A stretch of DNA of 63,039 nt, taken from Alkalibacterium indicireducens (GTDB lineage Bacteria > Bacillota > Bacilli > Lactobacillales > Carnobacteriaceae_A). The translations under genes and the position numbers were made by a program. Shown here piece after piece: positions 44,501-52,717 of this stretch. The notes under the pieces were generated by a model. It made no database searches, was not told the origin of the DNA, and saw only the letters and a program-made list of their open reading frames with translations. The stretch covers positions 1 through 63,039 of the forward strand of contig NZ_BAAADA010000109.1 of NCBI RefSeq assembly GCF_039522005.1, read 5' to 3'. The stretch's first letter is position 1; every line of letters starts with the position of its first letter.

Positions 44501-44835
44501 GCAAGGAAGGTGCGCTTCTCCAAGTAAGGGGAAAAGCAGAGTGGAAAGGCGATAGAATCAACGTCATTGCTAGCACAGTTGAAATGCTGATAGAAAAAGA
44601 ATCTGCGCACAAAGGTCTGTTCCTAAGAATCAGGGATATTGACCAGGACAGAAACAGACTTCAGGAGATCTTAGCTATAGTGTCAAAAAGATCTGGGTCT
44701 GTACCCGTTATTATTTATGATCCTTCTACAGAGAGAAAAGAAAAGCTTAAAAGCAAATTCAATGTGCAGCCTGACGAAGATCTGCTCGATGAATTGATAG
44801 ATGCATTAGGAAAAGAGAATGTTTTTCTGAAATAA
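41539..44835 (+). CDS. dnaE: DNA polymerase III alpha subunit DnaE
   Basis: This replicative-type polymerase has about 1098 residues. The PHP domain begins at the N-terminus but its usual metal histidines are gone (QVFSS instead of HxH, LTDKH instead of LTDH-type). The catalytic PDIDLDF is at 378-384, with NYGFNRSHAVSYS further on and an OB domain near the C-terminus. Loss of PHP ligands suggests no proofreading there. I start at ATG 41539 with GGAAGG upstream. GTG 41524, 9 bases after GGAGGA, is a serious alternative. The in-frame ATG at 41515 abuts that same site. Confidence 0.95.
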   Translation: MEFTPLQVFSSYTLLKSTLSVPSIISQAKKLGYTSIALTDKHVMYGAVEFYKEAVRQKMKPLIGLTIDLTASNVWDGETEIVLIANNNSGYQELMSLSTDIMLRHQTLDINRLSSISQNVSIVLPATSIMLEGLKQDAEAVRSFIRTLSEHCPAISIGISWDDAYQSEIRSLQEMADAVDVTLVISESVYLNDESDWSAIKVLHAIENGLTIEEDEFMQRNGSGYLKNKSEQLSYYASVGLTEALDNTHNLIDKCELSFEWETRLPEFNTPDNLNSVQYLENISFEWLSKRVPDYDDRYKRRLTKELTVISKMGFADYFLIVWDLMKFAHDNQIVTGSGRGSAAGSLVSYVLKITDVDPIKYDLLFDRFLNEERFTLPDIDLDFPDNKREMILSYVFEKYGSDHVAQIATFGTFAAKMAVRDSGRVFGLTTDNLKNWSNAIPSRPGVTLKEAYNESDKLKELVNESERNLMLFKTAVKLEGLPRHVSTHAAGVVISKDPLTLSTPLQEGSGVMPLTQFTMGDVETVGLLKMDFLGLKNLTILADCLSLSGLNRRSIDDSLAAISLDDPKTLDLFRTADTNGIFQFESAGIQRVLKKLGPTEFEDIVAVNALYRPGPMEQIDHFIARKKGKEPVEYIHDDLKEILSVTYGVIVYQEQVMKVASKIAGYTLSEADILRRAISKKIKDEIDAGRNQFVAGAKERGYQEEDAEAIYTHIERFANYGFNRSHAVSYSKLAFQLAYFKAHYPAAFYVALMRSTSNSREKVRKYLMEAKQRGLRLVKPSINSSWHSFTVSSGSIIFGLDTVKGLRREFISHIMNERKAHGPFKDLMSFVSRLDDKWRKEQMILPLIKAGCFDELGTNRNTLINALVSVIDSIKMSNGNTELFESLAPRMEQLPDFSFKEKLQQEFEVTGFYLSGHPAEQYAQSTTDFLAVSEAGRFSTYVVQVEAMKKIQTKRGEPMAFMDVSDSSGEGTVILFPDVYRRVSRLCKEGALLQVRGKAEWKGDRINVIASTVEMLIEKESAHKGLFLRIRDIDQDRNRLQEILAIVSKRSGSVPVIIYDPSTERKEKLKSKFNVQPDEDLLDELIDALGKENVFLK

Positions 44836-44929
44836 TCAGCATTAAATCCGTTTATCTCTGTATTTTAAAAGACAAGGCCGGTTAAAAATGATAAAATAAT
44901 AAATGTATGTAAATAAATGATGGTTTAAG

Positions 44930-44980
44930 GTAAAATATCCTAGGGTGAAACATGTTGAATGATGACCTGAGGTATTTTAC
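44930..44980 (+). promoter_or_regulatory. Long inverted repeat upstream of pfkA
   Basis: GTAAAATATCCTAGG (44930-44944) can pair with CCTGAGGTATTTTAC (44966-44980) in 14 positions with small bulges, around a 21-base loop. No T-run follows. It could be an operator or an mRNA leader structure controlling pfkA-pyk. I see no catabolite-response element here. Confidence 0.45.
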
Positions 44981-45039
44981 ATATCTCTGTGAGTTTCTGA
45001 CAGGGAATGAAGAAAATTTGCATTGAAGGTGGAAATGAG

Positions 45040-46002
45040 ATGAAAAGAATTGGCGTTCTTACAAGCGGAGGAGACGCTCCCGGAATGAATGCTGCCATAC
45101 GTGCTGTTGTAAGGAAGGCATTGCATGAAGGCATGGAAGTATATGGTATTAATTACGGATATGCCGGTCTTGTTGCCGGTGATATCAGAAAACTGACACG
45201 AAGAGATGTCGGCGACATGATTCAGCGAGGAGGAACTTTCTTATATTCAGCGAGGTATCCCCAATTCGCAACTGAAGAAGGACAGCTGAAAGGAATCGAG
45301 CAGCTTAAGCGCTTTGGCATTGAGGGACTAGTCGTCATCGGTGGAGACGGGTCTTACCGTGGGGCATATGCTTTGACTAAACGTGGTTTTCCATGTGTCG
45401 GTATCCCCGGAACGATCGACAATGACATTGCAGGAACTGATTACACGATCGGATTCGATACAACAATTAATACAGTGCTTGATGCACTGGATAGGATCAG
45501 AGATACAGCTACATCCCATGTCCGCACTTTCGTCATTGAGGTGATGGGCCGAGATGCGGGAGATATCGCTTTGTGGACTGGTGTTGCCAGCGGTGCAGAG
45601 CAGATTATTGTTCCTGAAAAAGGCTTCGATATTACAGAAGTAGCTAATAACATCCGAGAAGGAAAAGAGAAAGGCAAAAAGCACAGCATCATTATCCTGG
45701 CCGAGGGAGTTATGGGCGGCAATGAGTTTGCTGAAAAGCTGGATGCTATTGATAATTTCCATGTCAGAGTGACAGTCCTGGGACACGTTCAGCGTGGGGG
45801 GTCACCTACAGCTAGAGACAGAGTCCTTGCTTCTCAATTTGGAGCTAAAGCAGTCGACGTCCTTAAAGAAGGACAAGGCGGGGTTTGTCTGGGAATAAAC
45901 AACGAGAAAATTATAGTCAGAGATATCGTTGAAACACTCGACAACATGACCCACACACCTAACATGGACTTGTTTAAGCTGAATGAGGAAATTTCCAACT
46001 AA
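45040..46002 (+). CDS. pfkA: 6-phosphofructokinase
   Basis: This 320-residue ATP-dependent enzyme phosphorylates fructose-6-phosphate in glycolysis. The opening MKRIGVLTSGGDAPGMNAAI, GGDGSYRGA (ATP loop) and TIDNDIAGTDYTIGFDT (catalytic Asp) are intact. I start at ATG 45040, 7 bases after GAAGGTGG; the open frame extends 11 residues upstream without homology. pyk follows after 82 bases, the usual pfkA-pyk operon. Confidence 0.97.
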   Translation: MKRIGVLTSGGDAPGMNAAIRAVVRKALHEGMEVYGINYGYAGLVAGDIRKLTRRDVGDMIQRGGTFLYSARYPQFATEEGQLKGIEQLKRFGIEGLVVIGGDGSYRGAYALTKRGFPCVGIPGTIDNDIAGTDYTIGFDTTINTVLDALDRIRDTATSHVRTFVIEVMGRDAGDIALWTGVASGAEQIIVPEKGFDITEVANNIREGKEKGKKHSIIILAEGVMGGNEFAEKLDAIDNFHVRVTVLGHVQRGGSPTARDRVLASQFGAKAVDVLKEGQGGVCLGINNEKIIVRDIVETLDNMTHTPNMDLFKLNEEISN

Positions 46003-46084
46003 CTATACCTCTAAGGTTGGATTGCTTTAAGTCATCATTTATATAAATGCAACACCAAATACTATTTTTTAGGAGAGTCAGATA

Positions 46085-47842
46085 ATGAAGAAGACGAAAA
46101 TTGTTTGTACCATTGGACCGGCAAGTGAATCACTTGATACATTAGTTAAACTGATCGAAGCAGGAATGAACGTTGCAAGACTTAACTTCTCACACGGCGA
46201 TCACGAAGAGCACCTGAACCGTATCAAGAATATCCGAAAAGCATCTGAACAGACTGGTAAAATGGTCGGTATCATGCTGGATACTAAAGGTCCTGAAATC
46301 CGAACGAACAACATGAAAGACGGAAAAGTGACCATTACTAAAGGGGACACAGTTCGTGTATCTATGAATGAAGTAGAAGGAACAAACGAACGTTTTTCAG
46401 TCACTTATACTGATTTGATCAATGACGTGACTCCTGGATCGAACATTCTTCTTGACGATGGTCTTATCAATCTACTAGTAACGGATATCGATCGTGAAAA
46501 CGAAGATATCGTAACTACTGCTCAGAACACAGGCGATCTTAAAAACAAAAAAGGTGTAAACGTCCCTGGCGTTTCTGTAAATCTGCCTGGTCTGACTGAC
46601 AAAGACCGTTCTGACATCATGTTTGGACTTGATAACAACATTGACTATATCGCGGCTTCATTTGTCAGACGTCCTTCTGATGTACTTGAAATTACTGAAA
46701 TCCTGGAAAAAGAAGATAAAATGCATGTTCAGATCATTCCTAAGATCGAAAACCAGGAAGGTGTAGACAACCTTGAAGAAATCCTTAAGATTTCTGACGG
46801 CCTGATGGTTGCTCGTGGTGACCTTGGAGTTGAAATCCCGACTGAGGACGTGCCAATTGTTCAAAAACGAATGATTCGTCTATGTAATGATGCTGGTAAA
46901 CCAGTTATTACAGCTACTCAGATGCTGGATTCAATGCAGGCAAATCCTCGTCCAACTAGAGCTGAAGCTTCAGACGTAGCGAATGCTATATTTGACGGGT
47001 CCGATGCAATCATGCTTTCTGGTGAAACTGCAGCAGGAGATTACCCTGTAGAATCTGTACAGACAATGTACAACATCGCCATGCGTACTGAAACTGCTTT
47101 AGTTAACCAGGATGCATTTGCACTTAAAGCATACGACCAGAATGATATGACTGAAGCAATCGGTCAGGCTGTCGGTCACACTGCTAAAAACTTGAACATT
47201 TCAACAATCGTTGCTGCTACTGAATCAGGACATACAGCACGCATGATTTCAAAATTCAGACCCAAAGCTGACATCCTTGCGGTTACATTCAGTGAAGAAA
47301 CAGCTAGAGGACTGGCGTTGCAGTGGGGAGTACAGCCGACAGTATCTGAGAAACCGACATCAACTGACGACATGTTCAACCTGGCTACTCAGACTACTGT
47401 AGAGAAAGGGTACGCTAAAGAAGGCGACCTGATCATTATTACTGCAGGTGTTCCAGTAGGTGAGCGTGGAACGACTAACGTTATGAAGATTCAGCTTATC
47501 GGATCTAAACTGACAAGCGGTCAAGGTGTCGGATCTGAATCAGTTATCGGAAAAGCAATTGTTGCCGGTTCTGCTGAGGAAGCTATGGAAAAAGCAATTG
47601 AAGGTGGCGTACTGGTTGTCAAGAACACTGACAAGGATTATCTGCCGGCTATTGAAAAATCTGCAGCTATCGTTGTAGAACAAGGCGGACTGACTTCTCA
47701 TGCCGCTGTTATCGGTATCGCAATGGGTATCCCAGTGAGCGTTTCTGCAGAAAATGCTACGGAACTGATTGAACAGGATGAGCTTATCACTGTTGACGCA
47801 AGACGTGGAATCATCTACCGTGGAGCGACAACTGCCATCTAA
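46085..47842 (+). CDS. pyk: Pyruvate kinase with extra C-terminal PEP-utiliser domain
   Basis: This 585-residue enzyme makes pyruvate and ATP from phosphoenolpyruvate. The core shows TIGPAS, NFSHG, VARGDLGVEIP and the LSGETAAGDYP region. An added C-terminal domain (about residues 480-585) contains GGLTSHAAVIGIAMGIPV, a phosphohistidine-type motif typical of Bacilli pyruvate kinases. AGGAGAG precedes the ATG. Together with pfkA it marks the two ATP-linked control steps of glycolysis. Confidence 0.97.
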   Translation: MKKTKIVCTIGPASESLDTLVKLIEAGMNVARLNFSHGDHEEHLNRIKNIRKASEQTGKMVGIMLDTKGPEIRTNNMKDGKVTITKGDTVRVSMNEVEGTNERFSVTYTDLINDVTPGSNILLDDGLINLLVTDIDRENEDIVTTAQNTGDLKNKKGVNVPGVSVNLPGLTDKDRSDIMFGLDNNIDYIAASFVRRPSDVLEITEILEKEDKMHVQIIPKIENQEGVDNLEEILKISDGLMVARGDLGVEIPTEDVPIVQKRMIRLCNDAGKPVITATQMLDSMQANPRPTRAEASDVANAIFDGSDAIMLSGETAAGDYPVESVQTMYNIAMRTETALVNQDAFALKAYDQNDMTEAIGQAVGHTAKNLNISTIVAATESGHTARMISKFRPKADILAVTFSEETARGLALQWGVQPTVSEKPTSTDDMFNLATQTTVEKGYAKEGDLIIITAGVPVGERGTTNVMKIQLIGSKLTSGQGVGSESVIGKAIVAGSAEEAMEKAIEGGVLVVKNTDKDYLPAIEKSAAIVVEQGGLTSHAAVIGIAMGIPVSVSAENATELIEQDELITVDARRGIIYRGATTAI

Positions 47843-47874
47843 TTGATTTAACGAAAGAAATGATATAAACATCA

Positions 47875-47972
47875 AAAAAAGATGAGATAATGATTGATAG
47901 GAATCGGACATACTCTGTTTGCTGACTCAGCTGTCCATAATGATTCTTCCAGGTCATTGTCTCGTCTTTTTT
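47875..47972 (+). terminator. Large branched hairpin between pyk and cvfB
   Basis: AAAAAAGATGAGATAATGA (47875-47893) pairs almost fully with TCATTGTCTCGTCTTTTTT (47954-47972), ending in six Ts. The ~60-base interior has its own stems (GGAATC/GATTCT, GGACA/TGTCC). This is long for a plain terminator and could be an attenuator leader for cvfB. Confidence 0.75.
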
Positions 47973-47995
47973 AAACTGAAATAAAGGAGATAAAC

Positions 47996-48862
47996 ATGAA
48001 TAATAATTTAGCTAAAGAAATAACCGCTATAGTCACAGATAAGCATAATGATCAGCTTTTTGTACAAAAAGACGGAATCACATACAAAGTGCTGTCCGGC
48101 GACTCTGCTGAAATTGGAGACGTACTGAAAGGGTTTGTCTATTCAGACAAAAATGATCAGCTGGTTTTTACCATTGATATTCCAGCGATTCGACCAGGGA
48201 TATACGGATGGGGAGAGGTCGTTAAAGTTAATCGTAAACTTGGCGTATTTGTGAATATAGGATGGGAAGAAAAGGATGTAGTCGTCTCAATGGATGACTT
48301 GCCAGTTGAAGGGAGGCTGTGGCCTAAAGAAGGAAACAGGCTTTATTTGACTGTTACAACAGACTCTAAAGACCGTATCTGGGGGAAACCAGCAGATGAA
48401 GAGGCGTTCTTTGAAGACTACGTAGAAGGCACGAAAGACATGCATAACAATAATGTAAGCGGCATTGTTTTTCACTTGAAGAAAAGCGGGACGTATGCGA
48501 TCACTGAAGATAAGCACATTCTGTTTGTGCATCCGAGTGAACGGGAGCAGGAACCGAAACTGGGAGAAACTATTTCAGGAAGAGTTATCGGTCTGAGAGA
48601 AGACGGGGTACTGTATACCTCATTAAAACCTAGAGCACATGAAGTGATGGAAGAAGATGCATTGATGCTCCTGGAAGTGCTCAAGCGTTCAGAAGACCAT
48701 TCTATTCCTTTCCATAATAAAACAGATCCGGAAGTTATAAAACAGCAGTTCGGTATCAGCAAAGGCCAGTTCAAACGTGCTGTCGGCAGGCTGATGAAAA
48801 AGGGACTGGTCAATCAGGATGATAATGGGACGAATCTGATCAGATTGCCTGAAGAGGACTAG
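47996..48862 (+). CDS. cvfB: S1-like RNA-binding protein CvfB (YitL family)
   Basis: This 288-residue protein has several S1-like beta-barrel RNA-binding domains followed by a C-terminal winged helix (about residues 220-288), the CvfB plan. GWGEVVKVNRKLGVFVNIG and SGRVIGLREDGVLYTSL mark S1 repeats. In staphylococci CvfB affects virulence regulators; the role here is unknown. AAAGGAG precedes the ATG. Confidence 0.93.
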   Translation: MNNNLAKEITAIVTDKHNDQLFVQKDGITYKVLSGDSAEIGDVLKGFVYSDKNDQLVFTIDIPAIRPGIYGWGEVVKVNRKLGVFVNIGWEEKDVVVSMDDLPVEGRLWPKEGNRLYLTVTTDSKDRIWGKPADEEAFFEDYVEGTKDMHNNNVSGIVFHLKKSGTYAITEDKHILFVHPSEREQEPKLGETISGRVIGLREDGVLYTSLKPRAHEVMEEDALMLLEVLKRSEDHSIPFHNKTDPEVIKQQFGISKGQFKRAVGRLMKKGLVNQDDNGTNLIRLPEED

Positions 48863-48884
48863 AATAGTAGTTGAGACTTAGTGT

Positions 48885-48926
48885 CGATTATTTTATACTT
48901 ATTCTAATGAATAAGATGAATAATCG
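48885..48926 (+). terminator. AT-rich hairpin between cvfB and fur
   Basis: CGATTATT (48885-48892) pairs with AATAATCG (48919-48926), and CTTATTC (48898-48904) with GAATAAG (48909-48915), giving a two-part stem. No T-run follows, so it may be a terminator or a protein-binding repeat. Confidence 0.5.
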
Positions 48927-48933
48927 GAATACT

Positions 48934-48948
48934 TTGTAATCATTATCA
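48934..48948 (+). promoter_or_regulatory. Fur-box-like site before fur
   Basis: TTGTAAT-C-ATTATCA matches the 7-1-7 Fur box TGATAAT-N-ATTATCA at 12 of 14 positions, with a perfect right half. It lies 17 bases before the fur ATG, next to the ribosome binding site, which suggests autoregulation by iron. Confidence 0.5.
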
Positions 48949-48964
48949 ACTAAGGGAGTTCATC

Positions 48965-49444
48965 ATGAAAAAACTAGACTCTTCATTTAAACTAATCAAG
49001 GAAAAGCTCCATAAAGCCGGATTTAAACTGACTCCACAGAGGGAACTGACAGTGGAAGTGCTGCTTGAAAAAGAAAAGGACCATTTGAGTGCAGAAGAAA
49101 TTTATCTATTAGTCAAGGCCAAGAATACCGGCATCGGTCTAGCTACAGTTTACCGAACGCTAGAAATACTTACGGAGCTGCAGATCATCAACAAGCTGAC
49201 TTTTCAGGACGGGATTGCCAGGTACGACCTGAACATGGGAAGTGACAAACATCAGCACCATCACTTACTTTGCCTTAAATGCGGCAGCATTGAAGAAGTG
49301 AAGCAGGATATGCTGTTTGAAATCGAAAAGGAAATTGAAAGAGATTATCACTTTCTCGTTAAGGACCATCGTCTGACTTTTCACGGAATCTGCAGAAACT
49401 GTGCAGAGCAGGACAAGGAAGAAGAGGGCGATGTCAATGGATAG
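48965..49444 (+). CDS. fur: Ferric uptake regulator Fur family
   Basis: This 159-residue repressor has an N-terminal winged helix (KLTPQRELTVEVL, IGLATVYRTLEIL) and a C-terminal metal domain with HQHHHLLCLKCG and HGICRNC, which hold the regulatory and structural metal ligands. Similarity in the DNA helix and DHRLTFHGIC favours Fur over PerR or Zur. Its position before xerD-deoB-punA matches B. subtilis fur. It overlaps the next gene's start by 8 bases. Confidence 0.92.
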   Translation: MKKLDSSFKLIKEKLHKAGFKLTPQRELTVEVLLEKEKDHLSAEEIYLLVKAKNTGIGLATVYRTLEILTELQIINKLTFQDGIARYDLNMGSDKHQHHHLLCLKCGSIEEVKQDMLFEIEKEIERDYHFLVKDHRLTFHGICRNCAEQDKEEEGDVNG

Positions 49445-50333
49445 ACGACCGGTTGAAGATTATCTCATCTATCTCAAGGTTGAAAAAGGGCTGGCTCCTA
49501 ACACTGTTGAGAGTTATCAGAGAGATATCAGACACTACGTAGCTTATTTGAACGAACAAGGGTTAATCAGCTGGGAGGAGATCGATCGCTACGTTCTCCT
49601 CTCTTTCTTTAGTGAGGAAAGACAATCTGATAAGTCAGATAATACGATAATCAGGCAGTTTTCCAGTCTGAGAAAATTTCATCAGTTTTTAAAACAGGAA
49701 GGGGTCACTTCAGAAGATCCGATGCTGTATGTCAAGACGCCAAAAAAAGCAGAGACACTGCCTAAAATTATTTCTATGAACGATATAGACCGGCTGCTGG
49801 AAACGCCGGATACAACGAAACCTTTAGGAATAAGAGACCGTGCAATGCTGGAAGTCCTCTATGCATCGGGGCTCCGGATCACTGAACTAATCGAACTGAC
49901 GACTGAGGATATTCATCTGTCGATGAAACTGATTAAAATCGTTGGTAAGGGGAATAAGGAGAGACTCATTCCAATTGGTGAAATGGGGTGTAAGTGGCTT
50001 GAGTATTATATGGAAAGCGCTCGTCCATTTTTATTGAACAAGGCAAGGAAAGAAACCCCCGTTATCTTTCTCAATTCCAGGGGGGCACCCTTGTCAAGGC
50101 AAGGGGTGTGGAAAAAAATCAGACAACTGAAACAGGAAGCGGGAATCAGGGCTTCGATTACGCCTCATACCTTGAGGCATTCCTTTGCTACTCATCTTCT
50201 GGAAAATGGCGCAGATTTAAGAGTAGTTCAAGAGCTTCTGGGGCATTCCGATGTGTCTACAACACAGATTTATACACATATTACCAAACATCGCTTAAAG
50301 GATATTTATGGAAAATACCATCCGAGAGCCTGA
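49437..50333 (+). CDS. xerD: Site-specific tyrosine recombinase XerD
   Basis: This 298-residue recombinase resolves chromosome dimers at dif with XerC. The N-terminal SAM-like domain is followed by catalytic Arg in ASGLRITELIEL, HTLRHSFATHLLENG, LGHSDVSTTQIYTH and nucleophile Tyr279. I place the start at ATG 49437, 8 bases after AGAGGG; ATG 49431 is also possible. It overlaps fur, so the two are translated together. Confidence 0.94.
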   Translation: MDRRPVEDYLIYLKVEKGLAPNTVESYQRDIRHYVAYLNEQGLISWEEIDRYVLLSFFSEERQSDKSDNTIIRQFSSLRKFHQFLKQEGVTSEDPMLYVKTPKKAETLPKIISMNDIDRLLETPDTTKPLGIRDRAMLEVLYASGLRITELIELTTEDIHLSMKLIKIVGKGNKERLIPIGEMGCKWLEYYMESARPFLLNKARKETPVIFLNSRGAPLSRQGVWKKIRQLKQEAGIRASITPHTLRHSFATHLLENGADLRVVQELLGHSDVSTTQIYTHITKHRLKDIYGKYHPRA

Positions 50334-50449
50334 ATAAGATGAGTAAATGATAAAAAATCTATCATATATAAGGCCCGACTTTCATGTATTCTTGCTTTTT
50401 CAGTTGACCTGATTTATTCTGAATGAAAGACAATCTAGGAGGACATAGT

Positions 50450-51619
50450 ATGTCATTTAAACGAATACACTTAATGGTACTGGACTCTGTCGGTATCGGC
50501 GAAGCACCTGATGCCAAAAAGTTCAATGATGAAGGCGCTCACACACTAGGCCATATAGCAGAAGAAGCTGGTCTTCATCTGCCGCATATGCAGGCAATGG
50601 GGTTAGGCAACATTGCTCCGCTTAAAGGGATCGATCCAGTTGATGATACTTCTGCTTATTATACAAAATTAGAAGAGGTATCAGTTGGTAAAGATACGAT
50701 GACTGGCCACTGGGAAATCATGGGGCTGCACATTGATAAGCCTTTCCGCGTATTTCCTGACGGTTTCCCGGCTGAGCTGATCGATCAGATCGAAAAGCAT
50801 ACCGGCCGTAAAATAGTCGGGAACAAACCTGCTTCTGGAACTGATATTTTGGATGAATACGGCAAGCATCAGATGGAAACGGGAGATCTGATCGTATATA
50901 CATCTGCAGACCCTGTCCTTCAGATCGCTGCACATGAAGAAGTAATTCCTCTCGAAGAACTATACGACATTTGTGAATATGTCAGAGAACTTACTAAAGA
51001 CGAGCCCTATATGATTGGAAGAATCATTGCTCGACCATATGTGGGAGAACCTGGGGACTTTACTCGTACCAGCAACCGCCATGACTACGCATTGGACCCG
51101 TTCGGAGAAACTGTGCTGGACAAACTGAAAGCAGCTGTAAAAGATGTAGTAGCTGTAGGTAAAATCAATGATATCTTCAATGGACAAGGCATTACTGATT
51201 CCGTGCGTACATCTTCCAACATGGATGGAGTAGATAAACTGCTTGATGTCATGAAAAAAGACTTTACTGGATTGAGTTTTACCAACCTGGTCGATTTCGA
51301 CGCCTTGTATGGACACAGACGTAATGTAACAGGCTACAAAGAGGCTCTTGAAGCATTTGATGCACGAGTACCTGAACTCATCAAGGCACTTGATGAAGAG
51401 GATCTGCTTGTCATCACAGCCGATCATGGGAATGATCCAACTCATCATGGGACTGATCATACACGTGAGTATGTACCATTGCTTGCATTCAGCCCGAAAT
51501 TTAAAAACCCCCAAGCTCTTCCTCAGGGACACTTTGCTGATATCGGCGCAACTGTTGCTGAAAACTTTGGTGTCGAAGGAACTGGATTCGGAGAAAGTTT
51601 TTTAGATAAATTAAACTAG
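50450..51619 (+). CDS. deoB: Phosphopentomutase
   Basis: This 389-residue enzyme interconverts ribose-1-phosphate and ribose-5-phosphate during nucleoside use. The opening KRIHLMVLDSVGIGEAPDA, VGKDTMTGHWE with the active-site Thr, and DHGNDPTHHGTDHTREY metal cluster are intact. I start at ATG 50450, 7 bases after TAGGAGG. It lies just upstream of the purine nucleoside phosphorylase that feeds it. Confidence 0.97.
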   Translation: MSFKRIHLMVLDSVGIGEAPDAKKFNDEGAHTLGHIAEEAGLHLPHMQAMGLGNIAPLKGIDPVDDTSAYYTKLEEVSVGKDTMTGHWEIMGLHIDKPFRVFPDGFPAELIDQIEKHTGRKIVGNKPASGTDILDEYGKHQMETGDLIVYTSADPVLQIAAHEEVIPLEELYDICEYVRELTKDEPYMIGRIIARPYVGEPGDFTRTSNRHDYALDPFGETVLDKLKAAVKDVVAVGKINDIFNGQGITDSVRTSSNMDGVDKLLDVMKKDFTGLSFTNLVDFDALYGHRRNVTGYKEALEAFDARVPELIKALDEEDLLVITADHGNDPTHHGTDHTREYVPLLAFSPKFKNPQALPQGHFADIGATVAENFGVEGTGFGESFLDKLN

Positions 51620-51654
51620 GTAGATTATAAAGATCGTGCGAAGGAGACTGACTA

Positions 51655-52476
51655 ATGAACGAAACATACGTAGAAGCTATTAAACACGCTGCAGCTTTTC
51701 TGAAAGAAAAAGGAATGGAACATCCTGAAATCGGACTTATTTTAGGATCTGGACTTGGAGAACTTGCTGACGAAGCAGAGAATGCAGTAGAAGTCCCTTA
51801 CGAAGATATTCCAGGATTCCCTGTGTCAACAGTCGAAGGACACGCCGGCAAGCTTGTATATGGAACACTGGGCGATCGCAAGGTCATTGCTATGCAGGGA
51901 CGTTTCCACTATTACGAAGGGTATAGCTTTAAAGAAGTCACTTTCCCTGTCAGAGTGATGAAAGCGCTTGGCGTGAGTTCGCTGATGGTGACCAACGCAG
52001 CTGGGGGAGTCAACGAATCGTATACACCGGGTGACCTGATGATCATTACTGATCATATTAATATGACTGGTGACAATCCGCTTCTAGGACCAAATGATGC
52101 AACATTCGGTCCTCGATTCACTGATATGAGCCAGGCTTACGATAGAGACTATCAGGAAACAATCGAAAAAGTAGCTAAGGAAAATGATATTGCTATTCAG
52201 AAAGGTGTTTATCTTGGTCTGACAGGACCGACTTATGAAACACCAGCGGAAGTCAGAATGATCCGCGTTCTTGGTGGAGATGCAGTGGGCATGTCAACTG
52301 TTCCGGAAGTAATTGTCGCAAGACATGCTGGATTGAGAGTCGCCGGCATCTCATGTATTACGAACTACGCTGCAGGGATGCAGGAATCATTGAACCATGA
52401 CGAGGTCGTTGAAGTGACGACGCGCGTCAGAGATTCATTCAAAACACTGGTCAAACGTGTTATTGCTGAACTGTAA
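51655..52476 (+). CDS. punA: Purine nucleoside phosphorylase
   Basis: This 273-residue phosphorylase splits inosine and guanosine into base and ribose-1-phosphate. The phosphate loop GLILGSGLGELAD, EGHAGKLVYG, the VTNAAGGVN segment and GPTYETPAE are intact, placing it in the trimeric family with pupG. AAGGAG precedes the ATG. With deoB it forms a nucleoside salvage pair. Confidence 0.96.
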   Translation: MNETYVEAIKHAAAFLKEKGMEHPEIGLILGSGLGELADEAENAVEVPYEDIPGFPVSTVEGHAGKLVYGTLGDRKVIAMQGRFHYYEGYSFKEVTFPVRVMKALGVSSLMVTNAAGGVNESYTPGDLMIITDHINMTGDNPLLGPNDATFGPRFTDMSQAYDRDYQETIEKVAKENDIAIQKGVYLGLTGPTYETPAEVRMIRVLGGDAVGMSTVPEVIVARHAGLRVAGISCITNYAAGMQESLNHDEVVEVTTRVRDSFKTLVKRVIAEL

Positions 52477-52502
52477 ACAGATCTGAACGTATAAAGAAGA
52501 TA

Positions 52503-52542
52503 AAGGAAAGGAGTTCTTAGAAATAACTAAGGACTCCTTTCC
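52503..52542 (+). terminator. Strong hairpin after punA
   Basis: AGGAAAGGAGTTCTTAG (52504-52520) pairs with CTAAGGACTCCTTTCCT (52527-52543) with one mismatch. The following T content is modest. The remainder of the 241-base gap up to lysA holds a promoter (52631-52659). Confidence 0.75.
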
Positions 52543-52630
52543 TCATATTTTGAAAAAGGAGTCTAAGAGATAACGCCCATGACCAGCATGTGTGTATAAG
52601 TGCATATTCTGTACTTTTTTTAATGGAAGT

Positions 52631-52659
52631 TTGATTTTTCAGCCATATGTAGGTATGAT
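52631..52659 (+). promoter_or_regulatory. Promoter of the lysA operon
   Basis: TTGATT (52631-52636) and TATGAT (52654-52659) are separated by 17 bases. No lysine riboswitch structure is seen in the short leader. Confidence 0.6.
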
Positions 52660-52717
52660 ATTCTTGGATGTTTTTTGAACTGAAAAACAGAGCAATCAGG
52701 GTTCAGACTAAATAGAA

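Noticed and set aside
50960..51532. A 190-residue frame antisense to deoB
   Set aside because: It lies inside conserved deoB, and its composition is unlike the neighbouring genes. No promoter or ribosome binding site.
52477..52717. Lysine riboswitch before lysA
   Set aside because: The leader between promoter and start is under 60 bases and shows none of the five-helix L-box landmarks.
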